A stretch of DNA of 64,000 nt, from the NCBI GenBank assembly GCA_030386875.1, contig JASJYW010000026.1, positions 16,732,193 through 16,796,192 of the forward strand, read 5' to 3'. Origin of the DNA: Morinoia aosen. Its lineage: Eukaryota > Arthropoda > Malacostraca > Amphipoda > Talitridae. Every line of letters starts with the position of its first letter. Positions within the stretch are counted from its first letter, which is position 1. The translations under genes were made by a program, and so were the position numbers. The notes beneath the pieces were generated by a model. That model made no database searches and was not told the origin of the DNA. It saw only the letters and a list, made by a program, of their open reading frames with translations. Below are positions 23,904-37,489 of the stretch, piece by piece.

Positions 23904-26900
23904 GTAGAGATACCTTCTGTACTCCTTTGTGCGCTGTAGAGATACCTTCTGTACTCCTTTGTGCGCTGTAGAGATACCTTCTGTACTCCTTTGTGCGCTG
24001 TAGAGATACCTTGTGTACTCCTATGTACGTTCTAGAGATATTTCCTGTACTCCTTTGTGCGCTGTAGAGATACCTTCTGTACTCCTCTGTGCGCTGTAGA
24101 GATACCTTCTGTACTCCTTTGTGCGCTGTAGAGATACCTCGTGTACTCCTTTGTACGTTCTAGAGATATTTCCTGTACTCCTTTGTGCGCTGTAGAGATA
24201 CCTTCTGTACTCCTTTGTGCGCTGTAGAGATACCTTCTGTACTCCTTTGTGCGCTGTAGAGATACCTTCTGTACTCCTTTGTGCGCTGTAGAGATACCTT
24301 CTGTACTCCTTTGTGCGCTGTAGAGATACCTTCTGTACTCCTTTGTACGCTGTAGAGATACCTCGTGTACTCCTTTGTACGTTCTAGAGATATTTCCTGT
24401 ACTCCTTTGTGCGCTGTAGATATACCTTCTGTACTCCTTTGTGCGCTGGTGAGATACCTTCTGTACTCCTTTGTGCGCTGTAGAGATACCTTCTGTACTC
24501 CTTTGTGCGCTGTAGAGATACCTTCTGTACTCCTTTGTACGCTGTAGAGATACCTCGTGTACTCCTTTGTACGTTCTAGAGATATTTCCTGTACTCCTTT
24601 GTGCGCTGTAGAGATACCTTCTGTACTCCTTTGTGCGCTGTAGAGATACCTTCTGTACTTCTTTGTGCGCTGTAGAGATACCTTCTGTACTTCTTTGTAC
24701 GCTGTAGAGATACCTTCTGTACTCCTTTGTGCGCTATAGAGATACCTTCTGTACTCCTTTGTGCGCTGTAGAGACACCTCGTGTACTCCTTTGTACGTTC
24801 TAGAGATATTTCCTGTACTCCTTTGTGCGCTGTAGAGATACCTTCTGTACTTCTTTGTGCGCTGTAGAGAGACCTTCTGTACTCCTTTGTGCGCTGTAGA
24901 GATACCTTCTGTACTCCTTTGTGCGCTGTAGAGATACCTTCTGTACTCCTTTGTACGCTGTAGAGATACCTCGTGTACTCCTTTGTACGTTCTAGAGATA
25001 TTTCCTGTACTCCTTTGTGCGCTGTAGAGATACCTTCTGTACTCCTTTGTGCGCTGTAGAGATACCTTCTGTACTCCTTTGTGCGCTGTAGAGATACCTT
25101 CTGTACTCCTTTGTGCGCTGTAGAGATACCTTCTGTACTCCTTTGTGCGCTGTAGAGATACCTTCTGTACTCCTTTGTGCGCTGTAGAGATACCTTCTGT
25201 ACTCCTTTGTGCGCTGTAGAGATACCTTCTGTACTCCTTTGTGCGCTGTAGAGATACCTCGTGTACTCCTTTGTACGTTCTAGAGATATTTCCTGTACTC
25301 CTTTGTGCGCTGTAGAGATACCTTCTGTACTCCTTTGTGCGCTGTAGAGATACCTTCTGTACTCCTTTGTGCGCTGTAGAGATACCTCGTGTACTCCTTT
25401 GTACGCTGTAGAGATACCTTCTGTACTCCTTTGTGCGCTGTAGAGATACCTTCTGTACTCCTTTGTACGCTGTAGAGATACCTCGTGTACTCCTTTGTAC
25501 GTTCTAGAGATATTTCCTGTACTCCTTTGTGCGCTGTAGAGATACCTTCTGTACTCCTTTGTGCGCTGTAGAGATACCTTCTGTACTCCTTTGTGCGCTG
25601 TAGAGATACCTTCTGTACTCCTTTGTGCGCTGTAGAGATACCTTCTGTACTCCTTTGTGCGCTGTAGAGATACCTTCTGTACTCCTTTGTACGCTGTAGA
25701 GATACCTCGTGTACTCCTCTGTACGTTCTAGAGATATTTCCTGTACTACTTTGTGCGCTGTAGAGATACCTTCTGTACTCCTTTGTGCGCTGTAGAGATA
25801 CCTTCTGTACTCCTTTGTGCGCTGTAGAGATACCTTCTGTACTCCTTTGTGCGCTGTAGAGATACCTTCTGTACTCCTTTGTACGCTGTAGAGATACCTC
25901 GTGTACTCCTTTGTACGTTCTAGAGATATTTCCTGTACTCCTTTGTGCGCTGTAGAGATACCTTCTGTACTCCTTTGTGCGCTGTAGAGATACCTTCTGT
26001 ACTCCTTTGTGCGCTGTAGAGATACCTTTGTACTCCTTTGTGCGCTGTAGAGATACCTTGTGTACTCCTTTGTACGTTCTAGAGATATTTCCTGTACTCC
26101 TTTGTGCGCTGTAGAGATACCTTCTGTACTCCTCTGTGCGCTGTAGAGATACCTTCTGTACTCCTTTGTGCGCTGTAGAGATACCTCGTGTACTCCTTTG
26201 TACGTTCTAGAGATATTTCCTGTACTCCTTTGTGCGCTGTAGAGATACCTTCTGTACTCCTTTGTGCGCTGTAGAGATACCTTCTGTACTCCTTTGTGCG
26301 CTGTAGAGATACCTTCTGTACTCCTTTGTGCGCTGTAGAGATACCTTCTGTACTCCTTTGTGCGCTGTAGAGATACCTTCTGTACTCCTTTGTACGCTGT
26401 AGAGATACCTCGTGTACTCCTTTGTACGTTCTAGAGATATTTCCTGTACTCCTTTGTGCGCTGTAGATATACCTTCTGTACTCCTTTGTGCGCTGGTGAG
26501 ATACCTTCTGTACTCCTTTGTGCGCTGTAGAGATACCTTCTGTACTCCTTTGTGCGCTGTAGAGATACCTTCTGTACTCCTTTGTACGCTGTAGAGATAC
26601 CTCGTGTACTCCTTTGTACGTTCTAGAGATATTTCCTGTACTCCTTTGTGCGCTGTAGAGATACCTTCTGTACTCCTTTGTGCGCTGTAGAGATACCTTC
26701 TGTACTTCTTTGTGCGCTGTAGAGATACCTTCTGTACTTCTTTGTACGCTGTAGAGATACCTTCTGTACTCCTTTGTGCGCTATAGAGATACCTTCTGTA
26801 CTCCTTTGTGCGCTGTAGAGATACCTCGTGTACTCCTTTGTACGTTCTAGAGATATTTCCTGTACTCCTTTGTGCGCTGTAGAGATACCTTCTGTACTCC

Positions 26901-28061
26901 TTTGTGCGCTGTAGAGAGACCTTCTGTACTCCTTTGTGCGCTGTAGAGATACCTTCTGTACTCCTTTGTGCGCTGTAGAGATACCTTCTGTACTCCTTTG
27001 TACGCTGTAGAGATACCTCGTGTACTCCTTTGTACGTTCTAGAGATATTTCCTGTACTCCTTTGTGCGCTGTAGAGATACCTTCTGTACTCCTTTGTGCG
27101 CTGTAGAGATACCTTCTGTACTCCTTTGTGCGCTGTAGAGATACCTTCTGTACTCCTTTGTGCGCTGTAGAGATACCTTCTGTACTCCTTTGTGCGCTGT
27201 AGAGATACCTTCTGTACTCCTTTGTGCGCTGTAGAGATACCTTCTGTACTCCTTTGTGCGCTGTAGAGATACCTTCTGTACTCCTTTGTGCGCTGTAGAG
27301 ATACCTTCTGTACTCCTTTGTGCGCTGTAGAGATACCTTCTGTACTCCTTTGTGCGCTGTAGAGATACCTCGTGTACTCCTTTGTACGTTCTAGAGATAT
27401 ATCCTGTACTCCTTTGTGCGCTGTAGAGATACCTTCTGTACTCCTTTGTGCGCTGTAGAGATACCTTCTGTACTCCTTTGTGCGCTGTAGAGATACCTCG
27501 TGTACTCCTTTGTACGCTGTAGAGATACCTTCTGTACTCCTTTGTGCGCTGTAGAGATACCTTCTGTACTCCTTTGTACGCTGTAGAGATACCTCGTGTA
27601 CTCCTTTGTACGTTCTAGAGATATTTCCTGTACTCCTTTGTGCGCTGTAGAGATACCTTCTGTACTCCTTTGTGCGCTGTAGAGATACCTTCTGTACTCC
27701 TTTGTGCGCTGTATAGATACCTTCTGTACTCCTTTGTGCGCTGTAGAGATACCTTCTGTACTCCTTTGTGCGCTGTAGAGATACCTTCTGTACTCCTTTG
27801 TACGCTGTAGAGATACCTCGTGTACTCCTTTGTACGTTCTAGAGATATTTCCTGTACTACTTTGTGCGCTGTAGAGATACCTTCTGTACTCCTTTGTGCG
27901 CTGTAGAGATACCTTCTGTACTCCTTTGTGCGCTGTAGAGATACCTTCTGTATTCCTCTGTGCGCTGTAGAGATACCTTCTGTACTCCTTTGTACGCTGT
28001 AGAGATACCTCGTGTACTCCTTTGTACGTTCTAGAGATATTTCCTGTACTCCTTTGTGCGC
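23904..28061 (+). repeat. The same 2.05-kb tandem duplication inside alpha copy 2
   Basis: It is the counterpart of the duplication in alpha copy 1, shifted by 17,694 bp. The halves are about 23,904-25,950 and 25,951-28,061. It keeps the one-base-short monomer near 26,020 and the 9-against-11 difference in A-run length (C starts at 24,991 and 25,279 on the left side). The 2.05-kb event and the later two-monomer change therefore both came before the alpha block was copied. Confidence 0.89.
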
Positions 28062-31000
28062 TGTAGAGATACCTTCTGTACTCCTTCGTGCGCTGTAGAG
28101 ATACCTTCTGTACTCCTTTGTGCGCTGTAGAGATACCTTCTGTACTCCTTTGTGCGCTGTAGAGATACCTTCTGTACTCCTTTGTGCGCTGTAGAGATAC
28201 CTTCTGTACTCCTTTGTGCGCTGTAGAGATACCATCTGTACTCCTTTGTGCGCTGTAGAGATACCTTCTGTACTCCTTTGTGCGCTGTAGAGATACCTCG
28301 TGTACTCATTTGTACGTTCTAGAGATATTTCCTGTACTCCTTTGTGCGCTGTAGAGATACCTTCTGTACTCCTTTGTGCGCTGTAGAGATACCTTCTGTA
28401 CTCCTTTGTGCGCTGTAGAGATAACTCGTGTACTCCTTTGTACGCTGTAGAGATACCTTCTGTACTCCTTTGTGCGCTGTAGAGATACCTTCTGTACTCT
28501 TTTGTGCGCTGTAGAGATACATTCTGTACTCCTTTGTGCGCTGTAGAGATACCTTCTGTACTCCTTTGTACGCTGTAGAGATACCTCGTGTACTCCTTCG
28601 TAAGTTCTAGAGATATTTCCTGTACTCCTTCGTGCGCTGTAGAGATACCTTCTGTACTCCTTTGTGCGCTGTAGAGATACCTTCTGTACTCCTTTGTGCG
28701 CTGTAGAGATACCTTCTGTACTCCTTTGTACGCTGTAGAGATACCTTCTGTACTCCTTCGTACGCTGAAGAGATCCCTCGTGTACTCCTTTGTACGTTCT
28801 AGAGATATTTCCTGTACTCCTTTGTGCGCTGTAGAGATACCTTCTGTACTTCTTTGTGTGCTGTAGAGATACCTTCTGTACTCCTTTGTGCGCTGTAGAG
28901 ATACCTTCTGTACTCCTTTGTGCGCTGTAGAGATACCTTCTGTACTCCTTTGTACGCTGTAGCGATACCTTCTGTACTCCTTTGTGCGCTGTAGAGATAC
29001 CTTCTGTACTCCTTTGTACGCTGTAGAGATACCTCGTGTACTCCTTTGTACGATCTAGAGATATTTCCTGTACTCCTTTGTGCGCTGTAGAGATACCTTC
29101 TGTACTCCTTTGTGCGCTGTAGAGATACCTTCTGTACTCCTTTGTGCGCTGTAGAGATACCTTCTGTACTCCTTTGTGCGCTGTAGAGATACCTTCTGTA
29201 CTCCTTTGAGCGCTGTAGAGATACCTTCTGTACTCCTTTGTGCGCTGTAGAGATACCTTCTGTACTCCTTTGTGCGCTGTAGAGATACCTCGTGTACTCC
29301 TTTGTAAGTTCTAGAGATACTTCCTGTACTCCTTTGTGCGCTGTAGAGATACCTTCTGTACTCCTTTGTGCGCTGTAGAGATACCTTCTGTACTCCTTTG
29401 TGCGCTGCAGAGATACCTCGTGTACTCCTTTGTACGTTCTAGAGATATTTCCTGTACTCCTTTGTGCGCTGTAGAGATACCTTCTGTACTCCTTTGTGCG
29501 CTGTAGAGATACCTTCTGTACTCCTTTGTGCGCTGTAGAGATACCTTCTGTACTCCTTTGTGCGCTGTAGAGATACCTTCTGTACTCCTTTGTGCGCTGT
29601 AGAGATACCTTCTGTACTCCTTTGTACGCTGTAGAGATACCTCGTGTACTCCTTTGTACGTTCTAGAGATATTTCCTGTACTCCTTTTTGCGCTGTAGAG
29701 ATACCTTCTGTACTCCTTTGTGCGCTGTAGAGATACCTTCTGTACCCCTTTGTGCGCTGTAGAGATACCTTCTGTACTCCTTTGTGCGCTGTAGAGATAC
29801 CTTCTGTACTCCTTTGTACGCTGTAGAGATACCTCGTGTACTCCTTTGTACGTTCTAGAGATATTTCCTGTACTCCTTTGTGCGCTGTAGAGATACCTTC
29901 TGTACTCCTTTGTGCGCTGTAGAGATACCTTCTGTACTCCTTTGTGCGCTGTAGAGATACCTTCTGTACTCCTTTGTGCGCAGCAGAGATACCTTCTGTA
30001 CTCCTTTGTGCGCTGTAGAGATACCTTCTGTACTCCTTTGTGCGCTGTAGAGATACCTTCTGTACTCCTCTGTGCGCTGTAGAGATACCTTCTGTACTCC
30101 TTTGTGCGCTGTAGAGATACCTTCTGTACTCCTCTGTGCGCTGTAGAGATACCTCGTGTACTCCTTTGTACGCTGTAGAGATACCTTCTGTACTCCTTTG
30201 TGCGCTGTAGAGATACCTTCTGTACTCCTTTGTGCGCTGTAGAGATACCTTCTGTACTCCTTTGTGCGCTGTAGAGATACCTCGTGTACTCCTTTGTACG
30301 TTCTAGAGATATTTCCTGTACTCCTTTGTGCGCTGTAGAGATACCTTCTGTACTCCTTTGTGCGCTGTAGAGATACCTTCTGTACTCCTTTGTGCGCTGT
30401 AGAGATACCTTCTGTACTCCTTTGTGCGCTGTAGAGATACCTTCTGTACTCCTTTGTGCGCTGTAGAGATACCTTCTGTACTCCTTTGTACGCTGTAGAG
30501 ATACCTTCTGTACTCCTTTGTACGCTGTAGAGATACCTCGTGTACTCCTTTGTACGTTCTAGAGATATTTCCTGTACTCCTTTGTGCGCTGTAGAGATAC
30601 CTTCTGTACTCCTTTGTGCGCTGTAGAGATACCTTCTGTACTCCTTTGTGCGATGTAGAGATACCTTCTGTACTTCTTTGTGCGCTGTAGAGATACCTTC
30701 TGTACTCCTTTGTACGCTGTAGAGATACCTTCTGTACTCCTTTGTGCGCTGTAGAGATACCTTCTGTACTCCTTTGTACGCTGTAGAGATACCTCGTGTA
30801 CTCCTTTGTACTTTCTAGAGATATTTCCTGTACTCCTTTGTGCGCTGTAGAGATACCTTCTGTACTCCTTTGTGCGCTGTAGAGATACCTTCTGTACTCC
30901 TTTGTGCGCTGTAGAGATACCTTCTGTACTCCTTTGTGCGCTGTAGAGATACCTTCTGTACTCCTTTGTGCGCTGTAGAGATACCTTCTGTACTCCTTTG

Positions 31001-31399
31001 TGCGCTGTAGAGATACCTTCTGTACTCCTTTGTACGCTGTAGAGATACCTCGTGTACTCCTTTGTACGTTCTAGAGATATTCCCTGTACTCCTTTGTGCG
31101 CTGTAGAGATACCTTCTGTACTCCTTTGTGCGCTGTAGAGATACCTTCTGTACTCCTTTGTGCGCTGTAGAGATACCTACTGTGCTCCTTTGTGCGCTGT
31201 AGAGATACCTTCTGTACTCCTTTGTACGCTGTAGAGATACCTCGTGTACTCCTTTGTACGTTCTAGAGATATTTATGTACTCCTTTGTGCGCTGTAGAGA
31301 TACCTTCTGTACTCCTTTGTGCGCTCCAGAGATACCTTCTGTACTCCTTAGTGCGCTGTAGAGATACCTTCTGTACTCCTTTGTGCGCTGTAGAGATAC

Positions 31400-32540
31400 C
31401 TTCTGTACTCCTTCGTGCGCTGTAGAGATAACTTCTGTACTCCTTTGTGCGCTGTAGAGATACCTTCTGTACTCCTTCGTGCGCTGTAGAGATACCTTCT
31501 GTACTCCTTTGTGCGCTGTAGAGATACCTTCTGTACTCCTTTGTGCGCTTTAGAGATACCTTCTGTACTCCTTTGTGCGCTGTAGAGATACCTCGTGTAC
31601 TCCTTTGTACGTTCTAGAGATATTTCCTGTACTCCTTTGTGCGCTGTAGAGATACCTTCTGTACTCCTTTGTGCGCTGTCGAGATACCTTCTGTACTCCT
31701 TTGTGCGCTGTAGAGATACCTCGTGTACTCCTTTGTACGCTGTAGAGATACCTTCTGTACTCCTTTGTGCGCTCTAGAGATACCTTCTGTACTCCTTTGT
31801 GCGCTGTAGAGATACCTTCTGTACTCCTTTGTGCGCTGTAGAGATACCTTCTGTACTCCTTTGTACGCTGTAGAGATACCTCGTGTACTCCTTTGTACGT
31901 TCTAGAGATATTTCCTGTACTCCTTTGTGCGCTGTAGAGATACCTTCTGTACTCCTTTGTGCGCTGTAGAGATACCTTCTGTACTCCTTCGTGCGCTGTA
32001 GAGATACCTTCTGTACTCCTTTGTGTGCTGTAGAGATACCTTCTGTACTCCTTTGTGCGCTGTAGAGATACCTCGTGTACTCCTTTGTACGTTCTAGAGA
32101 TATTTCCTGTACTCCTTTGTGCGCTGTAGAGATACCTTCTGTACTCCTTTGCGCGCTGTAGAGATACCTTCTGTACTCCTTTGTGCGCTGTAGAGATACC
32201 TTCAGTACTCCTTTGTGCGCTGTAGAGATACCTTCTGTACTCCTTTGTGCGCTGTAGAGATACCTTCTGTACTCCTTTGTACGCTGTAGAGATACCTCGT
32301 GTACTCCTTTGTACGTTCTAGAGATATTTCCTGTACTCCTTTTTGCGCTGTAGAGATACCTTCTGTACTCCTTGGTGCGCTGTAGAGACTCTTTCTGTAC
32401 TCCTCTGTGCGCTGTAGAGATACCTTCTGTACTCCTTTGTGCGCTGTAGAGATACCTTCTGTACTCCTTTGTACGCTGTAGAGATACCTCGTGAACTCCT
32501 TTGTACGTTCTAGAGATATTTCCTGTACTCCTTTGTGCAC
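31400..32540 (+). repeat. Gamma sub-segment with GAGACTCTTTC marker, first of three long copies
   Basis: It matches about 39,620-40,760 (offset 8,219 bp) and about 48,930-50,070 (offset 17,529 bp). All share CTGTCGAGAT (31,677 here) and the rare adjacent pair CTTGGTGCGC and GAGACTCTTTC (about 32,371-32,395 here). The rare pair occurs once more at about 63,712-63,733 in a shorter context. In all three long copies the segment is followed by alpha-like sequence equivalent to the start of the window. Confidence 0.83.
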
Positions 32541-34940
32541 TGTAGAGATACCTTCTGTACTCCTTTGAACGCTGTAGAGATACCTTCTGTACTCCTTTGT
32601 GCGCTGTAGAGATACCTTCTGTACTCCTTTGTGCGCTGTAGAGATACCTTCTGTACTCCTTTGTGCGCTGTAGAGATACCTTCTGTACTCCTTTGTGCGC
32701 TGTAGATATACCTTCTGTACTCCTTTGTGCGCTGTAGAGATACCTTCTGTACTCCTTTGTGCGCTGTAGAGATACCTTCTGTACTCCTTTGTGCGCTGTA
32801 GAGATACCTTCTGTACTCCTTTGTGCGCTGTAGAGATACCTCGTGTACTCCTTTGTACGTTCTAGAGATATTTCCTGTACTCTTTTGTGCGCTGTAGAGA
32901 TACCTTCTGTACTCCTTTGTGCGCTGTAGAGATACCTTCTGTACTCCTTTGTGCGCTGTAGAGATACCTCGTGTACTCCTTTGTACGTTCTAGAGATATT
33001 TCCTGTACTCCTTTGTGCGCTGTAGAGATACCTTCTGTACTCCTTTGTGCGCTGTAGAGATACCTTCTGTACCCCTTCGTGCGCTGTAGAGATACCTTCT
33101 GTACTCCTTTGTGCGCTGTAGAGATACCTTCTGTACTCCTTTGTGCGCTGTAGAGATACCTTCTGTACTCCTTTGTACGCTGTAGAGAGACCTCGTGTAC
33201 TCCTTTTTGCGCTGTAGAGATACCTTCTGTACTCCTTTGTGCGCTGTAGAGATACCTTCTGTACTCCTCTGTGCGCTGTAGAGATACCTTCTGTACTCCT
33301 TTGTGCGCTGTAGAGATACCTTCTGTTCTCCTTTGTGCGCTGTAGAGATACCTCGTGTACTCCTTTGTACGCTGTAGAGATACCTTCTGTACTCCTTTGT
33401 GCGCTGTAGAGATACCTTCTGTACTCCTTTGTGCGCTGTAGAGATACCTTCTGTACTCCTTTGTGCGCTGTAAAGATACCTCGTGTACTTCTGTGTACGT
33501 TCTAGAGATATTTCCTGTACTCCTTTGTGCGCTGTAGAGATACCTTCTGTACTCCTTTATGCGCTGTAGAGATACCTTCTGTACTCCTTTGTGCGCTGTA
33601 GAGATACCTCGTGTACTCCTTTGTACGTTCTAGAGATATTTCCTGTACTCCTTTGTGCGCTGTAGAGATACCTTCTGTACTCCTTTGTGCGCTGTAGAGA
33701 TACCTTCTGTACTCCTTTGTGCGCTGTAGAGATACCTCGTGTACTCCTTTGTACGCTGTAGAGATACCTTCTGTACTCCTTTGTGCGCTCTAGAGATACC
33801 TTCTGTACTCCTTTGTGCGCTGTAGAGATACCTTCTGTACTCCTTTGTGCGCTGTAGAGATACCTTCTGTACTCCTTTGTGCGCTGTAGAGATACCTTCT
33901 GTACTCCTTTGTACGCTGTAGAGATACCTCGTGTACTCCTTTGTACGTTCTAGAGATATTTCCTGTACTCCTTTGTGCGCTGTAGAGATACCTTCTGTAC
34001 TCCTTCGTGCCTTGTAGAGATACCTTCTGTACTCCTTTGTGCGCTGTAGAGATAACTTCTGTACTCCTTTGTGCGCTGTAGAGATACCTTCTGTACTCCT
34101 TTGTGCGCTGTAGAGATACCTCGTGTACTCCTTTGTACGTTCTAGAGATATTTCCTGTACTCCTTTGTGCGCTGTAGAGATACCTTCTGTACTCCTTTGT
34201 GCGCTGTAGAGATACCTTCTGTACTCCTTTGTGCGCTGTAGAGATACCTTCTGTACTCCTTTGTGCGCTGTAGAGATACCTTCTGTACTCCTTTGTGCGC
34301 TGTAGAGATACCTTCTGTACTCCTTTGTACGCTGTAGAGATACCTCGTGTACTCCTTTGTACGTTCTAGAGATATTTCCTGTACTCCTTTGTGCGCTGTA
34401 GAGATACCTTCTGTACTCCTCTGTGCGCTGTAGAGATACCTTCTGTACTCCGTTGTGCGCTGTAGAGATACCTTCTGTACTCCTTTGTGCGCTGTAGAGA
34501 TACCTTCTGTACTCCTTTGTACGCTGTAGAGATACCTCGTGTACTCCTTTGTACGTTCTAGAGATATTTCCTGTACTCCTTTGTGCGCTGTAGAGATACC
34601 TTCTGTACTCCTTTGTGCGCTGTAGAGATACCTTCTGTACTCCTTTGTGCGCTGTAGAGATACCTTCTGTACTCCTTTGTGCGCTGTAGAGATACCTTCT
34701 GTACTCCTTTGTGCGCTGTAGAGATACCTTCTGTACTCCTTTGTGCGCTGTAGATATACCTTCTGTACTCCTTTGTGCGCTGTAGAGATACCTTCTGTAC
34801 TCCCTTGTGCGCTGTAGAGATACCTTCTGTACTCCTTTGTGCGCTGTAGAGATACCTTCTGTACTCCTTTGTGCGCTGTAGAGATACCTCGTGTACTCCT
34901 TTGTACGTTCTAGAGATATTTCCTGTACTCCTTTGTGCGC

Positions 34941-34969
34941 TGTAGAGATACCTTCTGTACTTTGTGCGC
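34941..34969 (+). repeat. 29-bp monomer lacking three bases, reference copy
   Basis: The unit reads CTGTACTTTG where CTGTACTCCTTTG is normal, so it is three bases short. The next monomer begins TGCAGAGA. The same 29-bp unit with the same neighbour occurs at 52,470-52,498 and 58,800-58,828. Because the loss is a multiple of three, minus-strand reading phase is not changed. It is a clean marker tying together gamma copies 1 and 2 and delta copy 2. Confidence 0.92.
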
Positions 34970-37489
34970 TGCAGAGATACCTTCTGTACTCCTTTGTGCG
35001 CTGTAGAGATACCTCGTGTACTCCTTTGTACGTTCTAGAGATATTTCCTGTACTCCTTTGTGCGCTGTAGAGATACCTTCTGTACTCCTTTGTGCGCTGT
35101 AGAGATACCTTCTGTACTCCTTTGTACGCTGTAAAGATACCTTCTGTACTCCTTTGTACGCTGTAGAGATACCTCGTGTACTCCTTTGTACTTTCTAGAG
35201 ATATTTCCTGTACTCCTTTGTGCGCTGTAGAGATACCTTCTGTACTCCTTTGTGCGCTGTAGAGATACATTCTGTACTCCTTTGTACGCTGTAGAGATAC
35301 CTCGTGTACTCCTTTGTACGTTCTAGAGATATTTCCTGTACTCCTTTGTGCGCTGTAGAGATACCTTCTGTACTCCTTTGTGCGCTGTAGAGATACCTTC
35401 TGTACTCCTTTGTTCGCTGTAGAGATACCTTCTGTACTCCTTTGTGCGCTGTTGAGATACCTTCTGTACTCCTTTGTACGCTGTAGAGATACCTTCTGTA
35501 CTCCTTTGTACGCTGTAGAGATACCTCGTGTACTCCTTTGTACGTTCTAGAGATATTTCCTGTACTCCTTTGTGCGCTGTAGAGATACCTTCTGTACTCC
35601 TTTGTGCGCTGTAGAGATACCTTCTCCACTCCTTTGTGCGCTGTAGAGATACCTTCTGTACTCCTTTTTGCGCTGTAGAGATACCTTCTGTACTCCTTTG
35701 TGCGCTGTAGAGATACCTCGTGTACTCCTTTGTACGTTCTAGAGATATTTCCTGTACTCCTTTGTGCGCTGTAGAGATACCTTCTGTACTCCTTTGTGCG
35801 CTGTAGAGATACCTTCTGTACTCCTTTGTGCGCTGTAGAGATACCTTCTGTACTCCTTTGTACGCTGTAGAGATACCTCGAGTACTCCTTTGTACGTTCT
35901 AGAGATATTTCCTGTACTTCTTTTTGCGCTGTAGAGATACCTTCGGTAATCCTTTGTACGCTGTAGAGATACCTCGTGTACTCCTTTGTACGTTCTAGAG
36001 ATATTTCCTGTACTCCTTTGTGCGCTGTAGAGATACCTTCTGTACTCCTTTGTACGCTGTAGAGATACCTCGTGTACTCCTTTGTACGTTCTAGAGATAT
36101 TTCCTGTACTCCTTTGTGCGCTGTGGAGATACCTTCTGTACTCCTTTGTGCGCTGTAGAGATACCTTCTGTACTCCTTTGTGCGCTGTAGAGATACCTTC
36201 TGTACTCCTTTGTGCGCTGTAGAGATACCTTCTGTACTCCTTTGTGCGCTGTAGAGATACCTTCTGTACTCCTTTGTGCGCTGTAGAGATACCTCGTGTA
36301 CTCCTTTGTACGTTCTAGAGATATTTTCTGTACTCCTTTGTGCGCTGTAGAGATACCTTCTGTACTCCTTTGTGCGCTGTAGAGATACCTTCTGTACTCC
36401 TTTGTGCGCTGTAGAAATACCTTCTGTACTCCTTTGTACGCTGTAGAGATACCTCGTGTACTCCTTTGTACGTTCTAGAGATATTTCCTGTACTCCTTTG
36501 TGCGCTGTAGAGATACCTTCTGTACTCCTTTGTGCGCTGTAGAGATACCTTCTGTACTCCTTTGTCGCTGTAGAGATACTTTCTGTACTCCTTTGTGCGC
36601 TGTAGAGATACCTTCTGTACTCCTTTGTACGCTGTAGAGATACCTTCTGTACTCTTTGTACGCTGTAGAGATACCTCGTGTACTCCTTTGTACGTTCTAG
36701 AGATACTTCCTGTACTCCTTTGTGCGCTGTAGAGATACCTTCTGTACTCCTTTGTGCGCTGTAGAGATACCTTCTGTACTCCTTTGTGCGCCTTAGAGAT
36801 ACCTTCTGTACTCCTTTGTGCGCTGTAGAGATACCTTCTGTACACCTTTGTACGCTGTAGAGATACCTTCTGTACTCCTTTGTGCGCTGTAGAGATACCT
36901 TCTGTACTCCTTTGTACGCTGTAGAGATACCTCGTGTACTCCTTTGTACGTTCTAGAGATATTTCCTGTACTCCTTTGTGCGCTGTAGAGATACCTACTG
37001 TACTCCTTTGTGCGCTGTAGAGATACCTTCTGTACTCCTTTGTGCGCTGTAGAGTTAAATTCTGTACTCCTTTGTGCGCTGTAGAGATACCTTTTGTACT
37101 CCTTTGTGCGCTGTAGAGATACCTTCTGTACTCCTTTGTGCGCTGTAGAGATACCTTCTGTACTCCTTTGTGCGCTGTAGAGATACCTTCTGTACTCCTT
37201 TGTGCGCTGTAGAGATACCTCGGGTACTCCTTTGTACGTTCTAGAGATATTTCCTGTACTCCTTTGTGCGCTGTAGAGATACCTTCTGTACTCCTTTGTG
37301 CGCTGTAGAGATACCTTCTGTACTCCTTTGTGCGCTGTAGAGATACCTCGTGTACTCCTTTGTACGTTCTAGAGATATTTCCTGTACTCCTTTGTGCGCT
37401 GTAGAGATACCTCGTGTACTCCTTTGTACGTTCTAGAGATATTTCCTGTTCTCCTTTTTGTGCTGTAGAGATACCTTCTGTACTCCTTT

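Larger units (their letters stand above)
17677..30954 (+). repeat. Segmental block alpha, copy 2
   Basis: This is the second near-complete copy of block alpha. It keeps six monomers (192 bp, about 20,607-20,798) that copy 1 lacks, including the hybrid monomer at 20,607. It reproduces the nested 2.05-kb tandem duplication at the same relative place. Point differences from copy 1 are sparse where I compared them, for example TTTTTGCGC near 13,272 in copy 1 against the normal form here. Overall identity was not computed. Confidence 0.88.

Noticed and set aside
34941-34969. The 29-bp and 31-bp monomers as sequencing errors
   Set aside because: The same short forms recur in the same context at copies many kilobases apart, so they were copied with the blocks and are real variants. 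Isolated single-copy differences could still be errors.
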